NCBI RefSeq assembly: GCF_001754075.1
Contig: NZ_MIEH01000015.1
Coordinates: 1-64,000, forward strand
Length of the DNA: 64,000 bases
From: Merdimonas faecis
GTDB lineage: Bacteria > Bacillota > Clostridia > Lachnospirales > Lachnospiraceae
Reading direction: 5' to 3'
This document shows, in pieces, positions 8,272-16,957 of the stretch; positions within the stretch are counted from its first letter, which is position 1, and every line of letters begins with the position of its first letter. The translations under genes and the position numbers were made by a program. Below the pieces are notes generated by a model. The model searched no databases and had not been told where the DNA came from. It saw only the letters and a program-made list of their open reading frames with translations.

Positions 8272-9500
8272 TCCGGGCAGAACAGCTTCATGCCAGGATC
8301 ATGGACGAGCTTGATATGACCAGGGAGGTCGGGGATGAGGAACTGACGCAGCTGATCTATCAGGTTTTAAGCGAAGCATCCCGGGAGGAGCATTTATCTT
8401 TGGCGGAGAAGACGGCACTTGGCAAAGACTTGTTTAATGCTTTTCGTAAGCTGGATCTTTTACAGGAGTTTCTGGAGGATGACGAGATTACGGAGATTAT
8501 GATCAATGGTACAGAATACATTTTTTATGAAAAAAACGGAAGACTGTATCAGTCAGACCGCCGATTTGTGTCCAGAGAGAAGCTTGAAGATGTGATCCAG
8601 CAGATCGTATCCGGAGCAAACCGTCTGGTAAATGAGGCTTCGCCGATTGTAGACGCGCGGCTGGCAGATGGCTCTCGCGTCAATGTAGTGCTGGCGCCGG
8701 TAGCGCTTAATGGACCAGTCGTTACGATACGAAAATTTTCAAAAGAGGCAGCCTCCATGGAACAGTTGATGGCATGGGGATCCATAAGCAGGGAGATTGC
8801 CGGGTTTTTAGATGTTCTGGTAAAGTCCGGCTACAATATCTTTATCAGTGGCGGTACCGGTTCCGGCAAAACCACTTTCTTAAATGCATTATCGCAGTAT
8901 ATACCCAGAGATGAAAGAATTGTGACAATTGAGGACAGCAGTGAGCTGAAGATCCAAGGGATTCCCAATCTGGTGAGCCTTGAGGCAAGAAATGCCAATA
9001 TCGAGGGAACCGGGGCGGTAACGATACGTGACCTTATTAAAGCGGCGCTCCGGATGCGCCCTACACGCATCATCGTAGGAGAGGTCCGTTCGGCGGAAGC
9101 GATCGATATGCTGCAGGCAATGAATACCGGACATGACGGGAGCTTAAGCACCGGACATGCCAACAGTCCAAAGGACATGCTGTCCCGGCTGGAAACAATG
9201 GTCCTGATGGGGATGGAACTGCCCCTCCCCGCGATCCAGAGGCAGATTGCGTCTGCCCTTGATCTGATTGTCCATCTGGGCAGGCTCAGAGATAAGAGCC
9301 GGAAAGTGCTGGAGGTGACAGAGGTACTGGGATATTTAGAGGGAGAGATCTGCCTGCAGACTTTGTACCGGTTTGAGGAGGAGGGGATGAAGAATGGCAG
9401 GATTGAAGGAAGCTGGAAAAAATATCATGAACTTAGCCGCAGGGACAAGCTGTTGGCGTCAGGATATGACAAAACGGGAATGGCTGTGGATCACAGCTAA
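8268..9500 (+). CDS. cpaF: CpaF/TadA-type secretion ATPase
   Basis: The motor ATPase of the Flp pilus (PilT/VirB11 superfamily), acting at the cytoplasmic face to drive pilin assembly. The 410-residue product has an N-terminal domain (about 1-170) and a catalytic domain with Walker A GGTGSGKTT (about 195-203), the acidic VTIEDSSEL segment, Walker B RIIVGEVR and the His-box STGHANS, all intact. It begins in the ATGA overlap with the tadZ-like gene, and its last 107 bases overlap the start of tadB in another frame. Confidence 0.95.
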   Translation: MIRAEQLHARIMDELDMTREVGDEELTQLIYQVLSEASREEHLSLAEKTALGKDLFNAFRKLDLLQEFLEDDEITEIMINGTEYIFYEKNGRLYQSDRRFVSREKLEDVIQQIVSGANRLVNEASPIVDARLADGSRVNVVLAPVALNGPVVTIRKFSKEAASMEQLMAWGSISREIAGFLDVLVKSGYNIFISGGTGSGKTTFLNALSQYIPRDERIVTIEDSSELKIQGIPNLVSLEARNANIEGTGAVTIRDLIKAALRMRPTRIIVGEVRSAEAIDMLQAMNTGHDGSLSTGHANSPKDMLSRLETMVLMGMELPLPAIQRQIASALDLIVHLGRLRDKSRKVLEVTEVLGYLEGEICLQTLYRFEEEGMKNGRIEGSWKKYHELSRRDKLLASGYDKTGMAVDHS

Positions 9501-10182
9501 GGCTACGGGAATCACGGCGGTGACGGCATGGCTGTATTACCGGTCCCTGTGGGCGGGGATCCTGTTGTTTCCTCTGTGGATCTGGCATTGGCGCCTGATG
9601 GTAAGGGAGGAGTATCGGAAAAAGGAAAGTGATTTTGCCCAACAGTTTAAAGAGGCGATCCTGACCCTCTCTTCATCCTTAAACACCGGATATTCTGTAG
9701 AAAATGCCTTTCGGGAAACGCAAAAGGAGATGAGGCTGATCTATCCGGAGAAGGCAAGAATTTCCAAAGAACTGCAGATCATTGTCCGCCAGCTCAGGCT
9801 CCAGGTGACGGTAGAACAGGTGCTGGAGGAGTTCGCAGGACGGGTGGAGCTGGAAGATTTAAGGAGCTTTGCGTCAGTGTTCATCTCGGCAAAACGCAGT
9901 GGCGGCGATATGCTGGCAATCATTAAGGACACGGCGGGACAGATCAGCGATAAGATTGATGTAAAAAGAGAAATTGACACAATCCTGGCCGCAAAGCAGT
10001 ATGAGTTCCGGGTCATGTCGGCAGTGCCCTATGTGATCATTGGATATATGTCCTTCAGCTTTCCGGAATTTATGGACAGCTTATATGGAAATGTGGCAGG
10101 GACGGGGGTGATGACAGTATGCCTGATGGTTTACATAGGCGCCTATTATCTTGGGCTAAGAATCATAAGGATCGAAGTGTGA
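9394..10182 (+). CDS. tadB: TadB-like inner-membrane pilus platform protein
   Basis: T2SSF-domain membrane protein forming, with TadC, the platform on which CpaF works. The 262-residue product has N-terminal hydrophobic segments (about 30-65), a cytoplasmic helical T2SSF domain (about 75-205, with LSSSLNTGYSVENAF) and C-terminal membrane helices (about 212-258). ATG 9394 follows a strong GAGGAGGAGGGG inside the cpaF end, giving a 107-base overlap. ATG 9466 is an alternative start but has a poor ribosome-binding site. The end overlaps tadC by 64 bases. Confidence 0.85.
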   Translation: MAGLKEAGKNIMNLAAGTSCWRQDMTKREWLWITAKATGITAVTAWLYYRSLWAGILLFPLWIWHWRLMVREEYRKKESDFAQQFKEAILTLSSSLNTGYSVENAFRETQKEMRLIYPEKARISKELQIIVRQLRLQVTVEQVLEEFAGRVELEDLRSFASVFISAKRSGGDMLAIIKDTAGQISDKIDVKREIDTILAAKQYEFRVMSAVPYVIIGYMSFSFPEFMDSLYGNVAGTGVMTVCLMVYIGAYYLGLRIIRIEV

Positions 10183-11393
10183 TCGCCGGGACGGCAGTGC
10201 TTGTGATGCTTTCAGGAATCGTTCTTTTGACGGCAGATTATGCGGCATCTATGACAAAGCTGGATGGCGGTATCATAAGAAATGCGTATGGAGAGGGAAG
10301 CAGTACGGAAGTCCTGGATGTGGTAATAGAAGGAAGGAAAGAGAGGATTCCGGTAGAGATTGAGGTGGCGGAGCAAAGATATACGGCTGATGAGATCCAG
10401 GAAATGTTTGACCGTGTGATCCGGAAGCTGGAGAGCGAAATTTTAAATGGGAATGAAAGCCTGGACCGGGTAGAACAGGATCTGGATCTGGTGACAGCGG
10501 TACCGGAAGAGCCGGTAGACATCTCATGGGAACTTGACCGGTATGATGTAATGAATATCCAGGGAGAGATCCAGGAAGACGCACTGGACGCGGAAGGTAC
10601 ACTGGTTACTTTAAATGCGGTTCTGACCTACCGGGAGGATGAGACAAAGCAGGCAGCGTATCAGTGTACAGCGCATCTGTATCCCCGGGTACTTTCCGGA
10701 GAAGAAGCAAGAAAACAGGAGATTGAGGAGACGCTGGCGGCATCAGAAAGAAAAAACAGAGAGGAAAAAGACTGGAATCTGCCGGAGGCTATCCGGGGGA
10801 AGGCCGTATCATATTATCGTCAGATGGATGAACGGGGATTGGTACTGATCATAATGGCGCTGCTTGTCATTTCGCTGTTGATCGCACAAAAAAAGCAGGA
10901 CGAAATGCAGGAAGAGGCCAGAAGAAGCAGGCAGATGATCCGGGATTATCCAGAAATTATAGGAAAACTGACGCTGTATCTGGGAGCTGGAATGACAGTA
11001 AAGCGGGCATTTCGAAAGGTGGTGGAAGAATATGAGCGGCAGAAAAAAACGACAGGGGTGCGCTGCGCCTATGAGGAGATGCAGAAAACCTGCAGAGAAA
11101 TGGAAAGTGGCCATACAGAAGCAGAAAGCTATGAGAACTTTGGACGGCGGTGTAAGGTTCAGGCCTATGTAAGGTTCGGGGCGTTGTTGTCACAGAACCT
11201 GCGGAAAGGAACCAGAGGGCTGACCGAATTATTAAAGATGGAAGCTATCCAGGCCTTTGAGGACCGCAAGGCGAGGGCCAGGAGGCTGGGCGAGGAAGCG
11301 GGAACAAAGCTTTTGCTCCCAATGTTCCTGATGCTGACGGTAGTGTTGGTGATTGTCATAGTGCCGGCATTCCTGTCTATGCAGATTTTGTGA
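10119..11393 (+). CDS. tadC: TadC-like pilus platform protein with large extracytoplasmic insert
   Basis: Second T2SSF-type platform protein, 424 residues and longer than usual. After the first membrane helix (about 20-42) comes about 200 residues of soluble, acidic sequence (about 45-240), which by the positive-inside pattern should lie outside the membrane. Then follow a helix (about 242-257), the cytoplasmic T2SSF domain (about 258-395, with LTLYLGAGMTVKRAF) and a C-terminal helix (398-420). The insert matches no domain I know and may be a surface-facing scaffold specific to Gram-positive Tad systems (inference). Confidence 0.78.
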   Translation: MPDGLHRRLLSWAKNHKDRSVIAGTAVLVMLSGIVLLTADYAASMTKLDGGIIRNAYGEGSSTEVLDVVIEGRKERIPVEIEVAEQRYTADEIQEMFDRVIRKLESEILNGNESLDRVEQDLDLVTAVPEEPVDISWELDRYDVMNIQGEIQEDALDAEGTLVTLNAVLTYREDETKQAAYQCTAHLYPRVLSGEEARKQEIEETLAASERKNREEKDWNLPEAIRGKAVSYYRQMDERGLVLIIMALLVISLLIAQKKQDEMQEEARRSRQMIRDYPEIIGKLTLYLGAGMTVKRAFRKVVEEYERQKKTTGVRCAYEEMQKTCREMESGHTEAESYENFGRRCKVQAYVRFGALLSQNLRKGTRGLTELLKMEAIQAFEDRKARARRLGEEAGTKLLLPMFLMLTVVLVIVIVPAFLSMQIL

Positions 11394-11421
11394 ATATAAT
11401 AAAAATGAAAGGGGAATGGCT

Positions 11422-11598
11422 ATGTGGAGAATCAGATATTTAATCAGTACGCTGCGGGACGACGAAGGGATTGGTGTGGTGGAGATTATTTTAATTCTTG
11501 TGGTGCTGATCGGTCTTGTCATCATTTTCAAATCTCAGCTTACCAGTCTGGTGCAGACAATTTTCGAAAAGATTACCAGCGAAAGTGCGGGAATTTAA
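11422..11598 (+). CDS. flp: Flp-type (type IVb) pilin
   Basis: The 58-residue major pilin candidate. DDEG|IGVVEIILILVVLIG fits a type IV prepilin: cleavage after Gly would put Glu at +5, followed by about 20 hydrophobic residues and a short polar tail. This is the Flp1-like family of Gram-positive Tad loci. I prefer ATG 11422 (MWRIRY...) because AAAGGGG then has normal spacing; the ATG six bases earlier is too close. Processing is expected from the prepilin peptidase encoded at 13870-14304. Confidence 0.85.
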   Translation: MWRIRYLISTLRDDEGIGVVEIILILVVLIGLVIIFKSQLTSLVQTIFEKITSESAGI

Positions 11599-11630
11599 AG
11601 AGATCAGACGCCAGAAAGCTAAAAGGAGAG

Positions 11631-12980
11631 ATTACCGTATTTTTAAGCCTGATATTTATTTTGTTAGTTTCGTTTGCAGGTGCGGTGATGGAAAGTGCAT
11701 CGATCCAGATGGCAAAGAATTACCGGCGGGCGGATATGAACCGGGCGATAGAAAGCGTGTTTGCGGAATATCAAAAGGAACTTCTGGAGGAATATGAGAT
11801 TTTTGCCCTGGATGCCGGTTATGAGACAGGGCGATATTCAGAGCAGAATCTTATAGACCGGCTGGAGTATTACGGAGCCGGCAGCATGGAGCACAGGATC
11901 AACAGGATTCAGTTCCTGACAGACCATGGATGCCAGTCATTTTTAGAGCAGACGGCGTACTATATGGAACAAAAATATGGGATAGATAAGGTCAAAGACT
12001 GGACAGGGATGACATCCGTATGGGGGCAGCAGGAAGATCAGGCGGGGAAGCTTCAGACAGAGGAAAAGGAAAAGGAGCAGGAGCTGGAGGATCTGCTGAA
12101 TGCGAATGAAGGAGAGCTTCCTGAGGAAGAAAATCCGATTGCCCATGTGGGGGAGCTTCAGCAATCTCCGATCTTAAAGCTGGTGCTGCCAAAGGATGCA
12201 GCGGTATCAGAAAAGCAGCTTGCTGAAGCAGACCTTCTGGAACATAGAGAGAAAAACACCGGATGGGGAGATTTTTCGGATGTGGCAGAAGCGGGCGGGA
12301 CAATAACAACGCTGCTATTCGGGGAATATCTGCTGGAACACTTTTCGATGTTTACGGATGAGAAAAAGACAGGAGCATTGGACTATGAGCTGGAATATAT
12401 CCTGGAGGGCAAGGCAAGTGACCGGGAAAATCTGGAGGCGGTCGTGAAAAAGCTGATGCTTCTTAGATTTGTTCCCAACTATGCCTATATTCAGACAGAC
12501 GCCGCCATGAAGGCAGAAGCAGAGGCAATGGCGCTGACGTTGTGTTCGCTGCTGGCGGTACCTGCAATTACCGCGGCAGCCGCCCAGGTCATCCTGTTGG
12601 CATGGGCCTACGGAGAAACGGTCATGGATCTTAGGTCACTCCTTGCGGGAAACCGGGTACCTCTCATAAAGTCAAAAGAAAGCTGGCAGCTTAGCCTGTC
12701 TTCCCTGCTCACGCTGGGGACGGAAGAAGACCAAAGCGAGGGAATGGATACAGAAGGAGGCCTTTTGTATAGGGAATATCTGCGGATGCTTTTGTTTCTG
12801 GAGAAGCAGGAAAGCTGCGCGGTCCGGGCACTGGGGATCATAGAACAAAACCTGCGGCAAAGGCATGGGCAGGCCGGCTTCCGGGCAGATATCTGCGTAA
12901 GCCGTATGGAACTTGTATCCGCGGTAACCCTAAGACGAGGGATCCGATATGACTTTCCAACATATTTTGGCTATCAATAG
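11631..12980 (+). CDS. DUF5702-type pilus-locus membrane protein (start codon unclear)
   Basis: About 449 residues. A pilin-like N-terminus (GEITVFLSLIFILLVSF) is followed by a long extracytoplasmic region with acidic coiled coil (about 120-190) and further hydrophobic stretches near residues 300-335. DUF5702 proteins are regular members of clostridial Tad operons and are probably minor pilin or surface components. Odd point: no ATG, GTG or TTG lies in frame between the flp stop and the conserved hydrophobic segment. I place the start at ATT 11631, directly after AAAAGGAGAG, as the least bad choice; initiation coupled to flp or a sequencing error are alternatives. Confidence 0.7.
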   Translation: MTVFLSLIFILLVSFAGAVMESASIQMAKNYRRADMNRAIESVFAEYQKELLEEYEIFALDAGYETGRYSEQNLIDRLEYYGAGSMEHRINRIQFLTDHGCQSFLEQTAYYMEQKYGIDKVKDWTGMTSVWGQQEDQAGKLQTEEKEKEQELEDLLNANEGELPEEENPIAHVGELQQSPILKLVLPKDAAVSEKQLAEADLLEHREKNTGWGDFSDVAEAGGTITTLLFGEYLLEHFSMFTDEKKTGALDYELEYILEGKASDRENLEAVVKKLMLLRFVPNYAYIQTDAAMKAEAEAMALTLCSLLAVPAITAAAAQVILLAWAYGETVMDLRSLLAGNRVPLIKSKESWQLSLSSLLTLGTEEDQSEGMDTEGGLLYREYLRMLLFLEKQESCAVRALGIIEQNLRQRHGQAGFRADICVSRMELVSAVTLRRGIRYDFPTYFGYQ

Positions 12981-12991
12981 GGGCGGGCACG

Positions 12992-13008
12992 GATGCCCTT
13001 CCGGCATC
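12992..13008 (+). terminator. Small intra-operon hairpin
   Basis: GATGCC CTTCC GGCATC in the gap between the DUF5702 and TadE-like genes, followed by a weak TTAATTATTT tract. It could attenuate the operon or protect the upstream mRNA. Confidence 0.35.
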
Positions 13009-13081
13009 TTAATTATTTCCCAAACTCAATTCTCGGGCTGAAAAGCCGTCATATATATTCTAATGGAAAGGAGAAGGATTC

Positions 13082-13882
13082 GTGTCAAACCGTATCAGGA
13101 AGACTCGCCCTCAGACTGTCTGTGTGAGAAAGCATGGGAGGGCATCCGTGTCCGCCTCGGTTACGATAGAAGCAGCCCTGGCAGTTCCTGTTTTCTTTTT
13201 TGCGCTGGTGTGCCTGATCTATCTTCTGGAGCTCATGGCGATTGGGACGGCGGTGCGGTCCGGCCTTCAGTATGCCGGAAAGCAGGCGGCGAAGGAGGCT
13301 TATGCCGCGCCGCTTCTTCAGCCGTCCAGTCTGGAAGCGGATGTGGTAGAAAGTATCGGGGCGTATAGGCTGGAGCGTAGTCTTATAGAAGGAGGGAGCG
13401 GAGGAATTCACTGCAACAGCTCCTGGATGTCGATGGGTACCGGGATCGGACAGATCACTGCATCCTATCAGGTGCGGATCCCGATTCCCATATTCTCATT
13501 GCCGTTGATCGAGTATGAGGAGACTATGAGGATAAAGGGATGGACAGGATACGAAAAGGGGGGCTTTGGCAAAGAGGAGGATGAGACCGTCTATGTGACA
13601 GAGACCGGACTTGTCTATCATAAAGATTACCATTGTACATACCTGGATCTGTCGATACGAATGGTTCAGGGGAAAGAGATATCTGGGCTGCGGAACGAAA
13701 GCGGAGGAAGGTACTATGCCTGCGAACACTGCGGGGGAAAAGGAGGAGGACCGGCCTATATTACCGATTACGGCGACCGCTATCACAGTTCTCTTTCCTG
13801 CAGCGGCCTGAAGCGTACCGTGTATGCAGTGCCGCTGTCAGAGGTTATAGGGAAGGGGGCTTGTTCTAAATGTGGACATTGA
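13082..13882 (+). CDS. TadE-like pseudopilin with duplicated C-terminal Cys motif
   Basis: A 266-residue protein. SASVTIEAALAVPVFFFALVCLIYLLELM (about 23-52) is a TadE-type pilin-like transmembrane segment with the conserved Glu. The C-terminal part carries two copies of a motif of form Y-[VI]-T-x2-[GD]-x2-YH-...-C-...-C-x2-CG (about 168-218 and 225-266). Similar segments close some secreted nucleases and surface proteins of Firmicutes and may bind zinc (inference). GTG start with AAAGGAGAAGG upstream. It overlaps the prepilin peptidase gene by 13 bases. Confidence 0.75.
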   Translation: MSNRIRKTRPQTVCVRKHGRASVSASVTIEAALAVPVFFFALVCLIYLLELMAIGTAVRSGLQYAGKQAAKEAYAAPLLQPSSLEADVVESIGAYRLERSLIEGGSGGIHCNSSWMSMGTGIGQITASYQVRIPIPIFSLPLIEYEETMRIKGWTGYEKGGFGKEEDETVYVTETGLVYHKDYHCTYLDLSIRMVQGKEISGLRNESGGRYYACEHCGGKGGGPAYITDYGDRYHSSLSCSGLKRTVYAVPLSEVIGKGACSKCGH

Positions 13883-14304
13883 GTCAAATCATAGGTATGG
13901 GAATGCTGAGCGTGCTTTCCATTGTTGATATACAATTTCGCAAGGTGCCGGTGGAGATCCTGGCGGCAGCCAATCTGGCGGTACTTGTTTACCAGATCAT
14001 GTTTCAAAGGGAAGACCTGTGGCTGGTACTGGGAGGCGTGGCGGTAGGGTTTGTTTTTCTGGGGATCAGCTGGGCGAGCAGACAGAAAGTGGGATACGGC
14101 GACAGCTGGGCAATCCTGATTCTGGGGATTTTCCTGGGGCTGTGGGGCGTCCTGGAAGTCCTTGCGGCAGCATTTCTTTTGCTGACCCTGGTTTCGGTGG
14201 TGCTGCTGGCAAGAAAGAGAATGTCAAGACGTCTGAGCGTACCCTTTTATCCGTTCCTGGCGGCAGGATACCTGATCAGCGTATGGGGAGGCGGATATGT
14301 ATGA
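13870..14304 (+). CDS. Prepilin peptidase, A24 family (CpaA/TadV-like)
   Basis: Aspartic membrane protease expected to cleave the Flp and TadE-like prepilins. The 144-residue length matches the short CpaA/TadV type without the methylase domain. Both active-site aspartates are visible: Asp in LSIVDIQFRKVP (about residue 20) and the GYGD motif (about 75-78). Four to five membrane helices. Translation is coupled to its neighbours: 13-base overlap upstream, ATGA overlap downstream. Confidence 0.88.
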   Translation: MWTLSQIIGMGMLSVLSIVDIQFRKVPVEILAAANLAVLVYQIMFQREDLWLVLGGVAVGFVFLGISWASRQKVGYGDSWAILILGIFLGLWGVLEVLAAAFLLLTLVSVVLLARKRMSRRLSVPFYPFLAAGYLISVWGGGYV

Positions 14305-14729
14305 GCCGGAAGAGGAAAAAGAAGAGAAAACGACGGGGAAGATATCTGCAGGCAGTGTTTACCGTGGAGATGTCGGTACTGGTACCGCTCGCATTGTTTT
14401 TGATCATGAGTTGTATTCTGGTGATTTTTTATTTTCATGACAAAAATATCCTGTCAGCCGCTGCATATGAGACAGCAGTGGCAGGGAGCACGAAGGCCAG
14501 GGAGAAAGACGGTGTGGATGCAGCAGAGCTGGAGGCTTTGTTTACAGAGCGGATACAGGGGAAATGTCTTCTGTTTGCGGGAGCACAGGCAGGCATTTCC
14601 GTAAGCGAAGAGGAGATCAAGGTGGAGATAACAGCGGCAAAGGGCGGGATGAGCCTTGCGCTGGAGCACCGGGCGGCGGTGACAGAGCCGGAAAAGGAAA
14701 TCAGAAAATGGAGGAGGTTCATCAAATAG
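14301..14729 (+). CDS. Second TadE-like minor pilin
   Basis: A 142-residue protein: very basic N-terminus (RKRKKKRKRRGR), a pilin-like hydrophobic helix with the conserved Glu (FTVEMSVLVPLALFLIMSCILVIFYF, about 18-43), then a short extracytoplasmic domain. Starts at ATG 14301 in an ATGA overlap with the peptidase gene, after GGGGAGGCGG. Probably a minor pilin or pilus tip/assembly factor, as inferred from TadE/TadF of other Tad systems. Confidence 0.75.
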   Translation: MSRKRKKKRKRRGRYLQAVFTVEMSVLVPLALFLIMSCILVIFYFHDKNILSAAAYETAVAGSTKAREKDGVDAAELEALFTERIQGKCLLFAGAQAGISVSEEEIKVEITAAKGGMSLALEHRAAVTEPEKEIRKWRRFIK

Positions 14730-14733
14730 GGTA

Positions 14734-15441
14734 ATGGAACGAAAGATCACGATTGAAGAGCAGGGATTCTATGAAGAAGATTATCAGATGCGGATGCTTA
14801 AAGTAAATGCTCCGGATGGCTTTCTGCCTGTGCGGGGGCGGGGAGTAGATGACTGCAGTTATTATGAGTATGATGTCAGCGGAAAAGTCTCGATGAAGGC
14901 TATGTATGAAAGGGGGAAAATAGGGGAGGAAGACCTGCGTCACTTCCTTACGGCATTTCAGATGGCGGTACGGGAAGCAGAGGTTTATCTGCTGGATGTA
15001 CATAGAATCCTTCTGAAGCCGGAATACATTTTTTTCGAGGAAGGGAGGTTCTATTTCTGCTATTATCCTCCGGCCAGGCAGGATCTGTGGGAAGAGTTTC
15101 ATCGCCTGACAGAGTATTTTGTAAAGGAAGCAGATTATCAGGATAAAGAAGCTGTGCGTATGATATTTTTCCTTCATAAAGGGACTATGGAAGAGAATTA
15201 CAGCATGGAAAAGCTGATAAAAGAATGTTTTTATCAGGAGGAACAACCGGAAAAAAAGGAGAAGAAAGAAGTCAGCTATGATACTGCCGAGCATGACTGG
15301 ATTACGGAACAGGAAATGGGCAGTTCAATCCTAAGAGAAACCGATAACATGTGGACTCCGGTAAAGCATTTTTTAAATAAGCATAAAAAGCACAGATGGG
15401 GAGACTGGGATGGACTGCATATAGAAGAGGAAGAATTATGA
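14734..15441 (+). CDS. DUF6382 protein of the Tad operon
   Basis: A 235-residue soluble protein beginning MERKITIEEQGFYEEDYQM. It matches DUF6382, found at the end of clostridial Flp/Tad loci, usually fused to a C-terminal FHA domain. Here the protein ends in a charged linker (about 170-235) and no FHA domain is visible, so this may be a short form. In other loci the FHA fusion suggests a phospho-signalling link to pilus production; that link is not evident here. Function unknown. Confidence 0.7.
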   Translation: MERKITIEEQGFYEEDYQMRMLKVNAPDGFLPVRGRGVDDCSYYEYDVSGKVSMKAMYERGKIGEEDLRHFLTAFQMAVREAEVYLLDVHRILLKPEYIFFEEGRFYFCYYPPARQDLWEEFHRLTEYFVKEADYQDKEAVRMIFFLHKGTMEENYSMEKLIKECFYQEEQPEKKEKKEVSYDTAEHDWITEQEMGSSILRETDNMWTPVKHFLNKHKKHRWGDWDGLHIEEEEL

Positions 15442-15474
15442 CGAAGAATGTCGACGTATTTCGAAAAATGAAGT

Positions 15475-15503
15475 GGTGAATTATCCGGAATCTATGCTAT
15501 ACT
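15475..15503 (+). promoter_or_regulatory. Extended -10 promoter before the rhomboid gene
   Basis: TGC-TATACT (15495-15503) is a good extended -10 element; the -35 region GGTGAA is poor. It would separate the rhomboid gene from the pilus operon. Confidence 0.5.
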
Positions 15504-15556
15504 AAACATACGAAAATCAGCAGATCAGATAAGGCCGGAAGGTGGATAAAGACAGG

Positions 15557-16165
15557 ATGGGAAATAAAAATGACAAGGCTTACTGCACCATAGCGATCGC
15601 GGCAGCAAATGTGATCGTATTTCTATATCTGTCCTTTGGAGGGATGACAGAGAACGGGGAATATATGCTGGCACATGGTGCGATGTATGTCCCTTATATA
15701 CTGGAAAATGGAGAATATTACCGGCTGCTGACCAGCATCTTTTTACACTTCGGTTTTCAGCATCTGTTCAATAATATGGTCATGCTTTTGATGATCGGCT
15801 GGAATCTGGAGCTGGAGATGGGAAGAGTCCGTTATGTGATTACATATTTTGTCAGCGGCCTTGCAGGAAATATTCTGTCCGGATTCCTGGATATCCGGCT
15901 GCAGGATTTTGCAGTATCCGCAGGAGCCTCCGGAGCTATTTTCGGAATCACAGGGGCGCTTTTGTATGTAGTTGTCTGCAACCACGGGCGGCTGCGGGAC
16001 ATCTCCAGCCGGGGGATGTTTGTTATGATTGCGATCAGTCTGTATTTTGGCTTTTCCAGTACAGGTGTGGATAATGCCGCACACGTGGGAGGATTAGCAG
16101 CGGGAATATTATGCGGGATCCTTCTGTATCGGAAGCGTCACCGTGAATATGGTTCCTTCGCCTAA
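15557..16165 (+). CDS. Rhomboid family intramembrane serine protease
   Basis: A 202-residue polytopic protein with six predicted helices. The catalytic pair is intact: Ser in GASGAIFG and His in NAAHVGGLAAG; the HxxxN motif HLFNN, which stabilises the oxyanion, is also present. Rhomboids cut single-span membrane proteins within the bilayer; its place just after a pilus operon rich in single-span pseudopilins is suggestive, but substrate is unknown. ATG 15557 has GGAAGGTGG about 11 bases upstream; GTG 15542 is an alternative start. Its last 57 bases overlap the convergent histidine kinase gene. Confidence 0.88.
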   Translation: MGNKNDKAYCTIAIAAANVIVFLYLSFGGMTENGEYMLAHGAMYVPYILENGEYYRLLTSIFLHFGFQHLFNNMVMLLMIGWNLELEMGRVRYVITYFVSGLAGNILSGFLDIRLQDFAVSAGASGAIFGITGALLYVVVCNHGRLRDISSRGMFVMIAISLYFGFSSTGVDNAAHVGGLAAGILCGILLYRKRHREYGSFA

Positions 16166-16870
16166 GCGGGAAGATACCTGGATCGTTCCCTGATGGGCCA
16201 GGACAACCCGGCGGGCGATGGCAAGCCCAAGTCCGGTACCGCCCTGCTTGTAGGTGGTGAAGGGTTCAAAGACAGACGACAGGTTTTCAGGAGCGATGCC
16301 GCACCCATTGTCTTTCACAGTAAGAAGTAGAGACGACTGCCGTACTTCTGCTAAAAAAGTAAGTGTGGGAGAATGACCGGAGGAAGTGTCGGGAGCAGAC
16401 AGAGCATCCCTTGCGTTGGACAGCAGGTTTAAAAGCAGCTGCCGAAACTTTACAGTATCGATGGAAAGGATCGGAAGCTCCGGATCGATCCGGGAGATAA
16501 ATTCAATAGGCGTGTCGATCAAAGAAGCTGCAAAGGACAATGCTAGAGTTCGAAGGAATGAGGTCATTGCAGTATCTGTAAGATGAAGTTTTTCGCTGTT
16601 GTTAAATGAAGATAATTCCTCCAAAAGATGAGTCATGTATTCAATATCTCTGCGCATTTCGTTCCAATGCCGGAAATCAACGACCTCCGGGTGCTCTTTT
16701 TCAATCAGCTGGAGAGAGCTGTACACGAGAGAAAGCGGGTTGCGGATCTCATGGCTGATAGTGCTGATCTGCATCCTTTGAGATTCTAAAAGTCTGGTGA
16801 GGAGTTCCTTTTTTTCGGAGCTTTCCTCCATGATCTGTTGTAATTTGTCGTAGTCTGTCGCCTGAAACAT
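16109..16870 (-). CDS. Orphan cytoplasmic sensor histidine kinase
   Basis: A 253-residue HisKA/HATPase protein with no sensor domain or membrane helix. H-box STISHEIRNP (phospho-acceptor His, about residue 40), N-box LLNLLSNARDAL, G1 DNGCGI, F-box FEPF and G2 GTGLGLAI are all intact. There is no response regulator nearby. Small soluble kinases of this type in clostridia often feed Spo0A directly, so a role in sporulation is possible (inference). The 3' end overlaps the rhomboid gene tail-to-tail by 57 bp. Confidence 0.85.
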   Translation of the reverse strand: MFQATDYDKLQQIMEESSEKKELLTRLLESQRMQISTISHEIRNPLSLVYSSLQLIEKEHPEVVDFRHWNEMRRDIEYMTHLLEELSSFNNSEKLHLTDTAMTSFLRTLALSFAASLIDTPIEFISRIDPELPILSIDTVKFRQLLLNLLSNARDALSAPDTSSGHSPTLTFLAEVRQSSLLLTVKDNGCGIAPENLSSVFEPFTTYKQGGTGLGLAIARRVVLAHQGTIQVSSRLGEGTIFTVTLPIQKDPA

Positions 16871-16892
16871 AGATATTACCGCCCTTTCTGAC

Positions 16893-16920
16893 TTATCAGT
16901 TTAGCATTGGCGGATATAAT
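16893..16920 (+). promoter_or_regulatory. Promoter of the HIT protein gene
   Basis: TTATCA (16893-16898), 16-bp spacer, TATAAT (16915-16920), 38 bp before the ATG. Confidence 0.6.
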
Positions 16921-16957
16921 AATCAATCACAAAATTTTTAGAAAGAAGGAAAAAAGT

